Below, piece by piece: positions 21,192 to 32,187 of a stretch of 35,809 nt of DNA. Numbering within the stretch: position 1 is the stretch's first letter; each line of letters begins with the position of its first letter. The notes beneath the pieces were generated by a model. That model saw only the letters and a program-made list of their open reading frames with translations. It was not told where the DNA came from and ran no database searches. Source of the DNA: Gonium pectorale (taxonomy: Eukaryota > Chlorophyta > Chlorophyceae > Chlamydomonadales > Volvocaceae); assembly GCA_001584585.1 (NCBI GenBank), contig LSYV01000057.1, forward strand, positions 619,636-655,444, given 5' to 3'. Both the position numbers and the translations under genes were made by a program.

Positions 21192-21405
21192 TACTCGGCG
21201 CCCTGTTGGAAACTTTACATCTCGGGCGTGTATGTCCGTAGAGGTTGCCTTCCCCGGTTCTGGTGCTCTTTTTTTCATGCATGTGCTGCGGGAAAAAAAG
21301 GAGAAATCTGCAGAGAAAGAGGGAGCCCGCCTCTACGGGCATACACGCCCAAAGGCGCGGCGTTTCCAGTAGGATGGACGGGTACAGAGCAAGACATGTG
21401 ACGTT
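21192..21405. repeat. R1 repeat in foldback arrangement
   Basis: Two R1 copies face each other around a T-rich/A-rich centre near 21270-21300. The left arm reads CCCTGTTGGAAAC, then GGGCGTGTATGTCCGTAGAGG. Read from the other strand, the right arm has ACATGTCTTGCTCTGTACCC, TACTGGAAACGCCGCGCC, GGGCGTGTATGCCCGTAGAG and GCGGGCTCCCTCTTTCTCTG. The arms match over about 75 bp with roughly one mismatch in five. This could be a MITE-like or foldback element, or two independent insertions; no transposase is visible. Confidence 0.65.
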
Positions 21406-21820
21406 CGCCCCGCTACCCACACAACGACCGGCTAACCGGCTAACCGGCAACGTACGGAAGACGCCGCCAGGGGACGCGGCCTTGGCGGCGCCGTGGCGCT
21501 AGGGTGGGGGCTCGGGCAGTCATCCTGGCGCCCGGAAGCCTACGTAGGAGCCCGTCCGAGATACGTCCCGCCCCCCCTCCGCCATATCCCCACGTCCCCA
21601 CATAACCACCACCACCCCGGGGGTCCCAGCCGCAGTCAGCTCCGCACCCCAGCGATGCACGGGGCTGCGTTGACCCCGCATTAGGGACCAGCTACCGGTA
21701 CTCTGTTGGGTCGAGAGCCGGGCCTGTGCGCTGATGGGAGCTGTGGGGGGTGGGGGTGCGAAGACCGCAGGGCGCGAAACACACCATTCTTCCAACCGGC
21801 AAAAGTATGCGTGCAAAAAT

Positions 21821-21878
21821 AGGGAGAAACCTGCACAGAAAGAGGGAGCCCGCCTCTACGGCCAAGATGGGAAACGCC
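21821..21878 (-). repeat. R1 repeat, single arm
   Basis: AGGGAGAAACCTGCACAGAA, then AGAGGGAGCCCGCCTCTACGG, then GGGAAACGCC. This is almost identical to the right arm of the 21192-21405 foldback and in the same orientation, but it lacks the CATACACGCCC segment. Confidence 0.65.
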
Positions 21879-23467
21879 GGATCCGCCCGCATATATGGGG
21901 ACCGGCACACGCCCCTGAGGCGCACGCTGCCGTACAGGTGTGGCGCAGCCCCCACATGATGCGGGGGACGGTGGTACCAAGATCTGCCGGTGCCAGCGGT
22001 GGCACACGACACGCGTCCGCACATGGGCTGGGACCTGCGAGAGCAGTGGGTCGGGCTCCAAGCCACCTCGCCACCTTGTACATGCTCACGCCGCGCTTCC
22101 AACCAAAAAAGACCGTTGGATCCCGGTTGAATCCGCACATTGTACTCTGTACATGCTGGGCATGCTCCCTCCAACGACTCCCGCATCCGCGTGCGGGGTG
22201 CTGTCGCCGGGTCTGCTTACAAACCCCATCACCCCCAACGCGATACACAGACTTTGCGGAGCATGTGTGCAAGTGGGGTGCCGCGCCATGGGCGCGTGGT
22301 GGGGTGGTGGTGGACCTCGCGTCGTCAAGGCCCATCTATCGCGCAGTCGAGTTTCATACTGGAACCGCGCAGGGAGGCCAACCGGGGCCGGGCGCCGTAC
22401 AGCAGCCAGCGGGCCACCTTTCCACAATTCATCCTCCTGCTCAACAGCCCGACAGCCCAGGCCGCCCAGCCACGGCCGTGGCACCAGGCCAAAGCACCCC
22501 CGAAGCCCCGACGCATCAAGCCGAAGCTCCAGGATGCTTGACGGCCCCGCATGCTCCGAGACGTCGCAGCAGCTCCGCCGGCTGAAGACCCGCGGGTCGC
22601 TCACTGGACGTCCCGACCACCGCGCCGCGCCGCCCGACGGGGAGGCGCAGGGCCCGGAGGCCGGCGCGCCAAGTGCCGCTCAACCGGATGCCTGCTCCCA
22701 GCACCGCCAGCCGCCAGTCACAGCTCCAAGTCTGTTGCCCGCCTGCCTCGCTGCGGTCCCCTCGAGCCCGTGGCGGTGCACCACGCGCGCACTGCGAGGG
22801 GCGCTCCTCGCCTCCAGCACACGCCCACAGCCGTTGCTCCGGGGGCAGGACCCAGCCACGCCGCACGCTCTCTGCACTGTACTCGGCGCCACAGGCGGAC
22901 ACTGCACAGTTGTACGTCGACACAAATGCCGGGGGCAGTCTGCCCGTCGCGCACAGTGCCCCAATCGCACCGCGCACAGCGCCCGCGGCGCTCAACGGCG
23001 GTCAACGGCGGCCAACACGAGGCGCACGCCAGCAGCGCCCGCTCGCTCGCCCTTGCCGTACTTCACCGTACGCCGACTGCCTGCGCCGCGCCGTCCAGGC
23101 ACCCCGCACATATTGCCGGTACGGCGCCTGGTGACGCGCTGCGCATCACCAGGTCGCAGCACCGTACAAAGCGGTGTGGCCTTACGCCTGGACAGCGCAG
23201 GGCTGGGCATCCACGTCGGCTGAGGGGTGGGGCCGCCCTCGAGGCTCGAAGAGTCCCAACCCCTGCTGGGAGCATACGGCGGGGCAGGGCCGGGCGGACA
23301 CGACCGGCAGAGCGCGGGCGCGACGATGGCGCGGTGGCGAGGCCACGGGCGGGCGCAAGATGCGGAGGGCGAAGCCAACCCGCCTCTCGCAGCCCCAGCC
23401 CAGCCCAGCTCAGGACCACCCTGCCGCGGCAGCGCCTTAGTCCGGGCCCAGGAGCCAGGAACCACAC

Positions 23468-23497
23468 CCCAGTGGTGGGGGCACCACCACCACTGGG
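23468..23497. other. Perfect 11-bp inverted repeat downstream of POP5
   Basis: CCCAGTGGTGG at 23468-23478 pairs perfectly with CCACCACTGGG at 23487-23497 across an 8-base loop. A further C-run/G-run self-complementary stretch (CCCCACCCCCAGGGGAGGGG) follows at about 23517-23536. The position is about 140 bp past the POP5 stop on the template of its 3' end. A role in 3'-end formation is possible but unproven. Confidence 0.5.
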
Positions 23498-23637
23498 TGA
23501 AAGAGCAGCGGTGCTCCCCACCCCCAGGGGAGGGGGAAGGTGCTGGGCGCCTGCTGTGCCGGCACCAGCGGCGGCTGGAGAGGAGGCGGCAGCCGACGGG
23601 GAGCGCAGGAGGCAGCGCCGCCGGAGCCGCCGGCCCG

Positions 23638-26198
23638 CTACAGCTCCATCGCCGCCAGTTGCTGCTGCGCCGCCGCTGCAGCGGCCTGCTGCTGCTGTTT
23701 GGGTGCGGCCGCGTAGGAGGGGGGGAGGCGGCAAATGTAGCGGCAGTGGTGGGTGTGTAGTCAAGAGTTGGGGAGCAGGGGGTAGGCAGGGTGAGGCAAG
23801 GGAGGCAGGGGAGCCGCATCGTGTATGCGCGCACGGCGCCAGCGGCTGCTTCACGGGGTGCGGGCAGAGCGGGAGGCACGGAGGGGGCGCAGAGCGCTGA
23901 GGAGCGCTTTCAGGAGGCTGGAGTGCGACAGCCGCCACGCCTGCTGACGGCCTGCGAAGGCCGGCGCCCGCCACTGCCTGCCTTCCGCCGCCTTCTCCCC
24001 CCGCCCCCGCCGCCCCCAACCCGCCGCCGCCTGCCGCCCACACGTGCCCGGCACGTGTGTCGCCGCTGCCGCCTGGCGACCCGGCCACCCTCGTCCCCGC
24101 CCCCGCGCCCCGCCCCCCTGCCCAGCCACCCTGGCGCCCCGGCCACCGCACCCCACCTGCTTGCCCAGCCTCGCCCGCGCCAGCCGCGCAGCGCTGTGCT
24201 CCAGAGCGGCCGCCTTGCACGCCGCCAGGGTGCCTGGGCAGGGGGCCGGGGCGGGAGGGGGCGGCGAGGCGGGGCGATTTCCCATTCCGTATTACCCCAC
24301 AGCGACATGGATGACGTGGCCAAGGGGCCCATGCATCGCACGCCATGCCGCTCCTGGTAGCTGCAGATGAGATGAGATGTGGGGGACGTGTGGGGGAGGG
24401 GTGGGGGAGAGGTGGGAAAGGGGTGCAGCGAGCGCGCATGCCGACTAGTCCAGGGGCAGGCCGGCCATGGCTACGGCCGGGCGGTGAGCAGGCGGCCGCC
24501 TGTCCCCAAATGCCTGCGCTTCCTCCGGGAGGCCTTGAGGGCGGGGCGGGTGTGTTATTTGTGCCTAACGGCGTGTTCGGGAGGGTGCTCGGGAAGGTTG
24601 TGGGGGGTTGCGGGAGGCCAAGCTCGTGCCTGTCGCCCACACAGCCCGGCCCCACCTGACACGCGCAAAACCCGGACCGCCGCTGCGCGCTGCCGTACGT
24701 CCGTCATGAGCGCCATGGAGCCAACCACCTGCGAGCACGCGCGATCCAGCGGCCCTGGCAGCTGGCATTTGGTACTTTTCGCGGCACCGGGGTCAACAGC
24801 CGAGCAGCAAGGAACGGCGGCCAGCTACCGCCTAAGAGTGGAGGCGGTTTGGGGGCCAGCCCGGCGATCGCCGCCCCCGCCCCGCCCGCCCGCCCCGACC
24901 ATGAAGCCGTACCCCTCACGGCGACCGGCAAGGGAGGATCGCGTGCGATTTCTCCCCTCCCCCCCTCGCCGGGACACATCCCACCTTGTCGAGCTCCGAC
25001 GTCGCGCAGCGGACGACCGCACAGCCGCTGTAGGGGCTGAAATGCTTCACTGGAAGGGCGGAGGGAGGCGGGGCGGGGGCGGGGCCGGGGTCTTGAAGCT
25101 AGGAAACGGGTCATGGCGCGTGACGCCGAATTGCAATCGCGATCGGGGCAGCGGCGGGGCAGGCGCGGAGGGAGGACGGCGGTTGGGACAGATGAGGGTC
25201 CCGGCTGCCCGTGCGCGGGGGCCGCAGCACTCCGGCCCCCCCCCCCAGCGAATGGCGCATCAGTGCACCGCCCAGCCTCACAACGCCTCCCCCCCAATTC
25301 GGACCCCCCGCTAAACCCTCGCCCCGCGCGCCCTGCGCCCCGCACTTTGCCATGCCCCATGCGCAACCCAAGGTGCCACCCCCGCCCCCACTCCAACCCC
25401 TGCACCCATGCGCCCGGTCCCGGTTGCCAGGGACGCTCCCACGGCCCAGGCTACGGCGCCTCCCGCCGCGCCGACAATTATACCGCACGACTGGCTGCTG
25501 ACCCGTCGCTCGCCGGCGCCTGGATATGTGTCCCCACCTGGGCAGGCCCCCATGCCTCCCAACCCCCCGCCACGAACTCGAACCCTCCGATCTGTATCTG
25601 CTGTCCGGGTCCTGTCGCCAGCTCGGCGGCCGGGGGCTGAGAGCTGCCCACCTCCCAAAGAGTGCGACCTGGTACGGAACTGTGCAGGGGTTCGTGCCGC
25701 TCGCATGATCGTATACACGTACGGCAGGCCCGCTTCTCTGGACCCCCCCTTACGGCAGGTATGCAGTGCATGGGTTGTGATTTCCGCCGCGCATGGGCCC
25801 ACTGCTACCTTGTAGGCTGGCCAGGCTGCACCCCAGGCCGTAGTCCCCGAAGTTCAGCGCCACGGCCTCACGGAGCGCCGTCAGCAACTGGGCGTCCGCT
25901 GACAGGAGTGGGTGCATGATTTGGGGGAAGTGGGGCGGTGAGCGGGCGCTGTGGGGTTCGAGTGGTGATTCGGAGGATGACGGGCATGGGGATGCGGGGC
26001 GGCATGGGGGCGGGAGCAGGAGGTGCGCGGGCACGAGCTCCAGAGCAGCTCTACTCACTGAAGCTCTCGTCTAGTTTATCGTCCTTCCAGCTCACGTCCA
26101 CAAGCAGGTACCTGACGTAGGTCGACACAGCTCCACATGAGCCAGGAAAGGGCAAATTAGAAACTGCCAGGGTGTCACCTGTTCTTCAAGCGGACCAT
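23638..26198 (-). CDS. POP5: RNase P/MRP protein subunit POP5
   Basis: Seven minus-strand exons join in phase: 26198-26179, 26111-26059, 25898-25809, 25049-24985, 24728-24656, 24233-24157 and 23694-23638 (stop TAG), giving 144 residues; plant and animal POP5 are about 150-165. POP5 is a conserved protein of the ribonucleoproteins RNase P (tRNA 5' processing) and RNase MRP (rRNA processing), acting in nucleus and nucleolus. The diagnostic start MVRLKNRYLLVDVSWKDD matches the family's MVRFKxRYLL opening. LREAVALNFGDYGLG and SLASLQVKHFSPYSGCAVVRC match the central Rpp14/POP5 core, and SGTLAACKAAALEH matches the SGTIRxCxxxxL end. The first coding exon is only 20 bp. The last exon encodes a short Gln/Ala tail (QQQQAAAAAAQQQLAAMEL when read with the preceding Gln). 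An alternative last exon at about 23935-23845 (AWRLSHSSLLKALLSALR) is also in phase and cannot be excluded. Confidence 0.88.
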
Positions 26199-28152
26199 TT
26201 GCGGTACCTAGAGCTTCAGGGACTGCACAGAGGTCTACATCGGCGCGCTGACTACGGTCAATGAAGCGGGGCGGCGCCTCCAAGTAAGCAAAAAATAAAC
26301 CAAAGCTCTAGCCTACGAAATGTGAGGAAAACAATTCAACCTTACACAACATTATGTACGGAGCACGGTGTAGGACTGTGCCTTTCGCATCCAGGGAGGC
26401 GGGCGGCGACCTGGGTCTGTGGGCACGTGTGGGCGCAAACAGCGCGTCTCCCCTGAGCACGTCACGCACGCCGCAAAGCCCCTGCAGCCAACACCTCGTC
26501 ACCGCCATCGGGTGCTTGCGAACCACCCCGGCCTCCCCGGCAAGCCTGCCGCGGCCCTGCCGCCGCCGTGACGCAGCAGTGCCGCTGCAGGAGGCCGCGC
26601 AAGAGCCGTCATGACCGCAGTGCGAACCGTATGCGGACGGCTGTTGGCTGCGGCGGGCGGGCACGGCACGGGTAAGAAAGAACCCCGCATCCTGAGATCT
26701 GGTCCCTGACGCTGTCCCATAGATTTTATCTATCCCTCACTGGCTTGCGCCCCTCAAGTTGGTGCTGTTTAAGCTCTGGGCGTGACTATGATCAGGACAG
26801 CTGCTCGCGCATTCGTTGCATATACGAATGCTAGTAGCGTTCCACCCGAGGGGATCACACCCGCGCACCTGGCCATCAGGGCGTGTGCCGGGCGCCTGCG
26901 ACGCTGGCCGCACCCGGCCGCCGCCGCCGCCGCACCCGCCCTGCCAGCCGCCACCGGCAGCACCGTCTTCCCTGCTCCTCGCCGGGTCGCGTCTCACGCC
27001 TGCGCCGGTGACTGGCCACCGCGAACGGCACGGCACCCGATTGCCGCCCCAAGAGGGAGTTGCGCGAACGCCCGCAGCACCCGCAGAAATGCAGACGCAG
27101 ATGCCCTTGCATGCTCTCTACAAAGCAGGGCCCCAGCCCAGCTCCCCATCCCACCAGCTCCACGTGCTCGCTCCCTAACTCCTCCACACCCGACGGCCCC
27201 AGCCAAAGCGCCGCCCGCCCGCCCAAGGCACGTGTGGGCTCGTCCAATCATACGAGTCCTTGCAAAGTTGCAATTGGTCTGGCACGGACCACACATGACG
27301 GCACGGGGCCGCTGTCGCAGGCGGTCGCGTAGCCAGGCCTGCCCCCATGGCTCTGTGTTTCCGCGCCCGGGCCTGCGCCACTGGTGCACCCCATCAGTGG
27401 CATCCCATGATCCCAATGTAACATCAGAGCAGAAACCCCCGAAGAAGGCGGGAGTCTTCATGGGATGGGCTTCGCAACGTGCCCTATACCAAGCACCGGG
27501 CGCGGTACCCCGCACCGGCCACGCTGCCGTGGGATATGGCTTTCGGCCCCCCCCGGCTGGATGGCTCTGCGTAGAGCCAGACGCCTGGCCGGGCAGCTCT
27601 GGAGATCGAGCCGCAAACCGCCTCCAAGCTCCGGAGCCGCGCGACAGAAGGGATCTCGCGGGCTACCCTGCGGGCTGCCACGCCAGCCGGGCAGCCATTC
27701 CCTCCTGATCATGAGCAGTGCGCAGCACTCGTACCGCCCCACTTCTATCATATTTGGATGGGAATCGTCCCCCAACACGGGGCAGCCAACCGGGGCAGCC
27801 ATGGCAGAGAGCACCTGTCGACGGAGAGAGTCGTGTCCCGGACAGCCCCCACGGGCGTGTGAGGCCGGAAATGCCCTCGAGCCGCTTGGCGTGTGCACAG
27901 GAGCCTCCCCGCACGCCACGAGGGGTCGGGGCGCGGCGGCGCGCTCCCGCCCCGGGGCACGAAGCCAGCACCGCGTTCCCGCCCCGCCTCCTCCCGGAGC
28001 CAAGTCCTCACCCGCCAAGAGCCAACCCCTCCCGCACGGCGCCAGCGCCGTCCCCACTCGGGCCACGCGGGGCCAATGCCCTCGTTCTTGCCTCGCGGGT
28101 TGACGCCCCCGCGGCCCGCCTCCGCTAGCTGCCCGCCGCAACGCACGCCCGG

Positions 28153-28209
28153 CACCGCTCCTCCCGCTTTCCAATCACCGCTCCTCCCGCTGTCCAATCA
28201 CCGCTCCCC
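28153..28209 (+). repeat. 23-bp tandem repeat containing CCAAT
   Basis: The unit CACCGCTCCTCCCGCTTTCC followed by AAT occurs at 28153-28175 and, with one change (TTT to TGT), at 28176-28198. A truncated third unit ends near 28209. It lies downstream of the PPR gene on its strand. Confidence 0.8.
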
Positions 28210-28300
28210 CCTCTCTGCAGTCGAGTGCTCACAGCCCCCAGATCCCCATCACATTGTTGCTCGAGCCGCATCACGCCGCATTGCGCCGCCTGAAGCCGCC

Positions 28301-28323
28301 GCAAGCCTACAGGTAGTCCCGCC
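28301..28323 (+). repeat. Short duplicate of the end of the PPR last exon
   Basis: GCAAGCCTACAGGTAGTCCC then CGC repeats the stop-codon region of the PPR gene at 28462-28485 with one base missing. The copy still reads RDYL then a stop on the minus strand, but it is preceded by Arg-codon repeats rather than PPR sequence. It is a local duplication without evident function. Confidence 0.6.
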
Positions 28324-28468
28324 ATCGCCGCCGCCGCCGCCGCTGCCACCACCACCATCGCCACCGCAGCCGCGCCGCTGGAATTCATAAGGAATTGGGT
28401 GCGGACCCCCCACCTATTTCAACCGTTTCCAAGCACCTAGTTCCCTGCCGTGATTGCTCACGCAAGCC

Positions 28469-30267
28469 TCACAGGTAGTCCCGCATCTCCAGCACCTCCT
28501 CCGCCAGCTCCGTGCGCTCGGCGTTCATAGCGCACGTGGCCACGCACGTGAACTGCCGGGGGAGGGGGACGGAGGGGGGTCAAGTTATCCATGGAGTGGC
28601 GGTTGGGACGGTTGCGGGGGCGGCCACGGCCACAACACCGCTGGCGCGATGCCGTGTAACTGGCAGCCCGGTAGCGCCTGAAGGCGCAAGCCGGGGCATT
28701 AAGATCCTCGTCCCTTGGAAGCTTTCGTCTCTTGGAAGAATTCGTCCCTTGGAAGCTCAATGGCAAAGTCAGAGAGCCTCGTGGGCTACGGGCGCAAGGT
28801 GCAACGTGGGCCGGGTCCCCCTCCCCTTTCCCCTGTGTGCGTGTGTGCTACCAGGCGACGCAGGCACGCGGGCGGCCCGGCTCCCAACTCCTACCCCCAC
28901 ACCCCCTGCCCAGCCTCCCGCTCACCGTGCTCGCCTCCACCCGCGCCTCCTCGCGCACCAGCCGGGACAGCATCTCGTACGACGCGTCCAGCTGGCCTGC
29001 GGGGGGCAGGGAGGGGGGCGGGAAACGGAGTTGATCGCCGGCGACGCAAAGCCCAGGTCCCAACGCAGGTGCGGGGCGCGGGGCGCGAGCTCATGGGGGA
29101 AGGGCGCTCCTCGGGGGGAGGGGGCTCGGGCTCGGGGGCGCCACGGCAGACCCTCCCCCCGCAACGCAACGCAGCGAAACCATTGCCGTCCGTAAGGCAG
29201 CCAAATGCACGGCAGCTGAGGCGGCCGGCCGCAGCCCCTCACCGCACCTTGCCGCGCCAGGGCCCGCACGACCAGGTTGTAGGCGGGGCTGAGGGCCGCC
29301 AGCTCCGAGGTCGCGGCGGCCACCTCCGCCAGGAGCGCGGCCGCCCGGTCGCCCTGCTGGCTGCCGGCCAGGCCCGCCACCAGCTGGGTGGTGGTCTCGG
29401 CCGACGGCGCGTGGCCCCGGGATTGGAGCTGCCGGTACAGGTCCTCGGCGCGCTTCCACTGCCCGCCTGGTGCGGTCAGGTTGGGGGTTTCAGGGGTGGA
29501 AGGGCAGCAGCGGGCGCAGCAGCCAGGGATGGGAGGGGTGAGAGGGGTGGGACAAGAGGAAGCGCAGCGGGAATGAGTGTGAGGGGAGCGGGGCGGGTTC
29601 TTTTCGCTTGCACGGGAGGGATACGAGCTGCCGACACGCGGGCCATCAGCAGCGCGCGTGCGTTGGCCGCGTGGTGTGGGTGTGCACGCAACACGGTTGG
29701 GGGGGAGGGAGGGCGCCGGGAGGCGGGCGTGGGCGGAGCGTCTGGGGGTGAGTTGGGGGATGCTAGGGGGGATAAGGGCCGAGAAGGTCCACGTGGGTCG
29801 GGGTGGACGGGGGATGAAAGGGGCTATGATTGCATGCGCGAACCCTCACCGCGCGCGAACGAGACGACGGCGTACTCAAGCGCCCGCGGCTCCACTTCGA
29901 CACGAAGAATGTTTATCTCCGTCACGAGCTCCAACGTCTTGGTCCAGTCCTCATCGCAAGACCGCAAGAGCTGCGAGTAGTCCTCTGCACCCGACGCAGG
30001 ATAATCCAAGCCACATCAACTCAGCCGTAGTTATCTAAGCGCTGCTGCGTTCACATAGCAAGTCGAAGTGAAGTTGGCCGAAGTTTCTAGGCTCATGCTG
30101 CTCTCCGACCGCAATTCTGTCTGCTCACCAGCTGTCCGCTGCGCCGTCACAGCTGAGGACTGCACGCGCGGCAGTGGGCACCGGCCAGGGCAGCGCGACG
30201 CGCTCGCGGGCGGAGCCGGCGGGCGGTGCACCGCGGGGCGACACGGTCGCGCGAGGAGGGAGTGCAT
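28469..30267 (-). CDS. Compact PPR protein with organelle-type leader
   Basis: Five minus-strand exons join in phase: 30267-30129, 29984-29850, 29466-29248, 28996-28926 and 28552-28469 (stop TGA), giving 215 residues. PPR proteins bind single-stranded organellar RNA through helical pairs of about 35 residues and control its stability, processing or translation. Residues 1-46 (MHSLLARPCRPAVHRPPAPP and onward) are rich in Arg, Ala, Ser and Pro with no acidic residues, as in a chloroplast or mitochondrial transit peptide. About five repeats follow: 48-80, 81-114 (with FARGGQWKRAEDLYRQLQSRG), 115-153, 154-187 (with ALARQGQLDASYEMLSRL) and 188-215 (TCVATCAMNAERTELAEEVL, then EMRDYL). The size is small for the family, and the last repeat ends at the C-terminus. 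An in-frame ATG at 30378 would add 37 residues; 30267 is preferred because it gives a cleaner leader. The RNA target is unknown. Confidence 0.85.
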
Positions 30268-31031
30268 TGCGGCGGCCTGGCTGCGGCAGGCGCTAGGCGA
30301 CCAAAGCACAGCACAGCGCTCGCAGGCAATACGCAGACGGATGTTGAAAGCGTTAAGAAAGGGGTGGCGACCACACATGGCTGAACCCTGCCGTACAGCG
30401 TACGGCAGTACGAACGAACATCAAGTCATGCCGGGATCTGCAATGGGAGAGAAGCCCCTCCCCGGAGCCGCGTTCGCATACAGAAATGCGCGTTTTTGAG
30501 CATACTTCGTCTGCCTAGAGACGTACACTGCTGACACCCTGGCGAGGGAGACGGGTGCGCTACATGCCACGCCCAGGGACCACGCCACGCAAGCCATGCC
30601 GGCCCTGGGTACACGTGTCGCCCACTGGTCAACACCTGCAATCCGAAGGGGGCCGTGTGGTGGAGGTGCCAGTGCGGCCATCGCACGCGCCGGACGTGCA
30701 GAGAGCAGATACGCTCATACAGCTGGCGCACCAAAGCCATCACTGATCAATCTTCTTGTCCACACCCTCATGATCGACTCAAGAGCCGGCTCGATCAACA
30801 ACTTCTTCGTATCTATTGTACAGCTCTGCTTACGGTACCGCAGCCGGGCGTGCCGTGTGGGCTGGTGGGCGGTTCTCCCCTGTGCGGGTCTGGAAACCGC
30901 TGACCGGCGGTGGACCGGCGGTAGAGTCGGCGACGCCGCGGGGCACGCCCACAACAGTTCTATTGTCCCAGCCAGGTAGCTGCGACGCACCGATGGGGCT
31001 GCACCTCCGGGACGCGGCGCGCTTCTGCTAA

Positions 31032-31132
31032 GGTCACATGTCTTGCTCTGTACCCGCCCGCCCTTGGAAACGTCGCGCCTTCGGGCATGTATGGCCGTAG
31101 AGGCGGACTCCCTCTTCCTGTGCAGGTTTTTA
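31032..31132 (+). repeat. R1 repeat copy
   Basis: AGGTCACATGTCTTGCTCTG, then TACCCGCCCGCCC, then TTGGAAACGTCGCGCCTTCG, then GCCGTAGAGGCGGACTCCC and TCTTCCTGTGCAGGTTTTT. It matches the foldback right arm (21300-21405, opposite strand) nearly end to end. Confidence 0.7.
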
Positions 31133-31151
31133 ACGTGCTGTGCCCGCGTTG

Positions 31152-31240
31152 CCATTTACCCGCCCACCGTACCGTACTGGGAAACGCCGCGCCTTCGGGT
31201 GTACGTGTATGCCCGGGAAGGTGGGTCCCCTCGCTGCAGC
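31152..31240 (+). repeat. R1 repeat copy, direct neighbour of the previous one
   Basis: TTTACCCGCCCACCGTACCG, then TACTGGGAAACGCCGCGCC, then TTCGGGTGTACGTGTATGCC, then GGTGGGTCCCCTCGCTGCAG. It lies about 20 bp after the first copy in the same orientation, so the two form a direct tandem pair with moderate divergence. Confidence 0.6.
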
Positions 31241-31640
31241 TGATTCATTTGTCCGGCACACATACATACACACCAATCATGCCCTCATCTGCCCCGTGTG
31301 GTGACTGCGCTGCGATCCGCGCGTGCGCATCCAGCTTAGACACCCGCGTCACCCGGTTGTCTCTCGGACCCGCGCACAGTGTGCCCACGATAGCCCGCGG
31401 CGGGCCGGCCTGCGGCGGGCGGAGCGCAGGACACTCGCAGGGAGGTGCAGGGGGCATCCTCCGTGAATGGGCAGGCCCTTGTGGGGGCCCGCAGCAAGGG
31501 AGACCGCGCTGGTATGAATCATACCGTATGATACATGCTCCGGCGGCGGGCGAGCAGATCCTAGCGTTGTAGCGTTCTGTCGCCGTTTCAGCGTTTGCAA
31601 GGCGTCCTCGACAGGGATGCCAAAGGCGCACCCTTCCCGC

Positions 31641-31710
31641 CTGGGCGCCCGTCCCATTCCGCCGATGTTGGCTGATGTCGGCAAAGGAAGTCCCGAACCA
31701 GTGCCAACCC
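31641..31710 (+). repeat. R2 repeat copy 1
   Basis: GGGCGCCCGTCCCATTCCGC, then CGATGTTGGCTGATGTCGGC, then AGTCCCGAACCAGT. The same string occurs at 34333-34437 with an extra GATGTTGG-containing insert of about 40 bp. Confidence 0.7.
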
Positions 31711-32161
31711 CCTTCTTCCGACCGACAAAGGCTCGCGAGATGGGAAGCCGCGCTTCCAGTCTGCTGGTGTACAGGGCGTGCACACGCCCCTGTATAGTGC
31801 TCCCTGGATTGGGCTCCCGGGCGGGGCTGGGGGGCTGTTTGGGGCCTGAGGGCCCAGATGGTGAGTTTGGGTTAGGCACGGCTTTCAATGAACCTGTTAC
31901 GTCAAACCAAATCCCACGCTCACCAACGCCAGCAAACGCGCAGTTAAGTTCTCAGTTCTAATACACGACATCCCTTTTCCCCTCACATCTCACCAGCGCC
32001 AGGCAGGGTTCCAATCAGTCACGGAAGCCACCACGCCCCACACCACACTGGCGACCTGTTTCCCAGTCAAACACAGCGCTTGCTATGAAAGGGAAGCGCT
32101 TGCTGAGAGGTTCACGCGCCAATTGACGCTTACTGGTAGAGCGTATTCGCCATTCGCCGGG

Positions 32162-32187
32162 TTTTAGGGTTTAGGGTTTAGGGTTTT
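32162..32187 (+). repeat. Interstitial telomere-type repeat
   Basis: One TTTTAGGG (32162-32169) is followed by two TTTAGGG units and then TTTT. TTTTAGGG is known from Chlamydomonas reinhardtii telomeres and TTTAGGG is the plant type, so this supports a green-algal source. The array is too short to be a functional telomere and lies inside the window. Confidence 0.8.

Larger units (their letters stand above)
20193..23637. other. Gene-free, repeat-bearing interval between the MIOX-like gene and POP5
   Basis: No ORF here has convincing codon bias, splice phasing or domain content. The left portion should include the promoter of the minus-strand MIOX-like gene. The centre holds the R1 foldback (21192-21405) and a single R1 arm (21821-21878). 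The right end should contain the 3' untranslated region of POP5. A perfect 11-bp inverted repeat lies at 23468-23497, about 140 bp beyond the POP5 stop. The nearest minus-strand TGTAA is at about 22216. Confidence 0.5.
26199..28468. other. Interval between POP5 and the PPR gene
   Basis: This holds the promoter side of POP5 on the left and the 3' untranslated region of the PPR gene on the right. A long plus-strand ORF (26782-27708) lacks the GC-biased codon use of real genes here and has no recognisable domain. Near the right end are a 23-bp tandem (two full units at 28153-28198 plus a partial, each containing CCAAT), a CGC/CAC trinucleotide tract at about 28325-28380, and a 23-bp copy of the PPR gene's last-exon end at 28301-28323. 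Confidence 0.5.

Noticed and set aside
23063..24655. 530-residue minus-strand ORF covering the POP5 3' half.
   Set aside because: It is a GC-driven open frame through POP5 introns and exons in the wrong frame. The POP5 exons explain the conserved parts.
26782..27708. 308-residue plus-strand ORF.
   Set aside because: There is no third-position bias, it is Pro/Arg/Ala-rich throughout, and it has no domain or splice support. GC-rich DNA produces such frames by chance.
28301..28323. Alternative last exon for the PPR gene from the duplicated RDYL-stop sequence.
   Set aside because: Only about 23 bp are duplicated, and the preceding sequence is a trinucleotide repeat encoding Arg, with no PPR helix or acceptor context.
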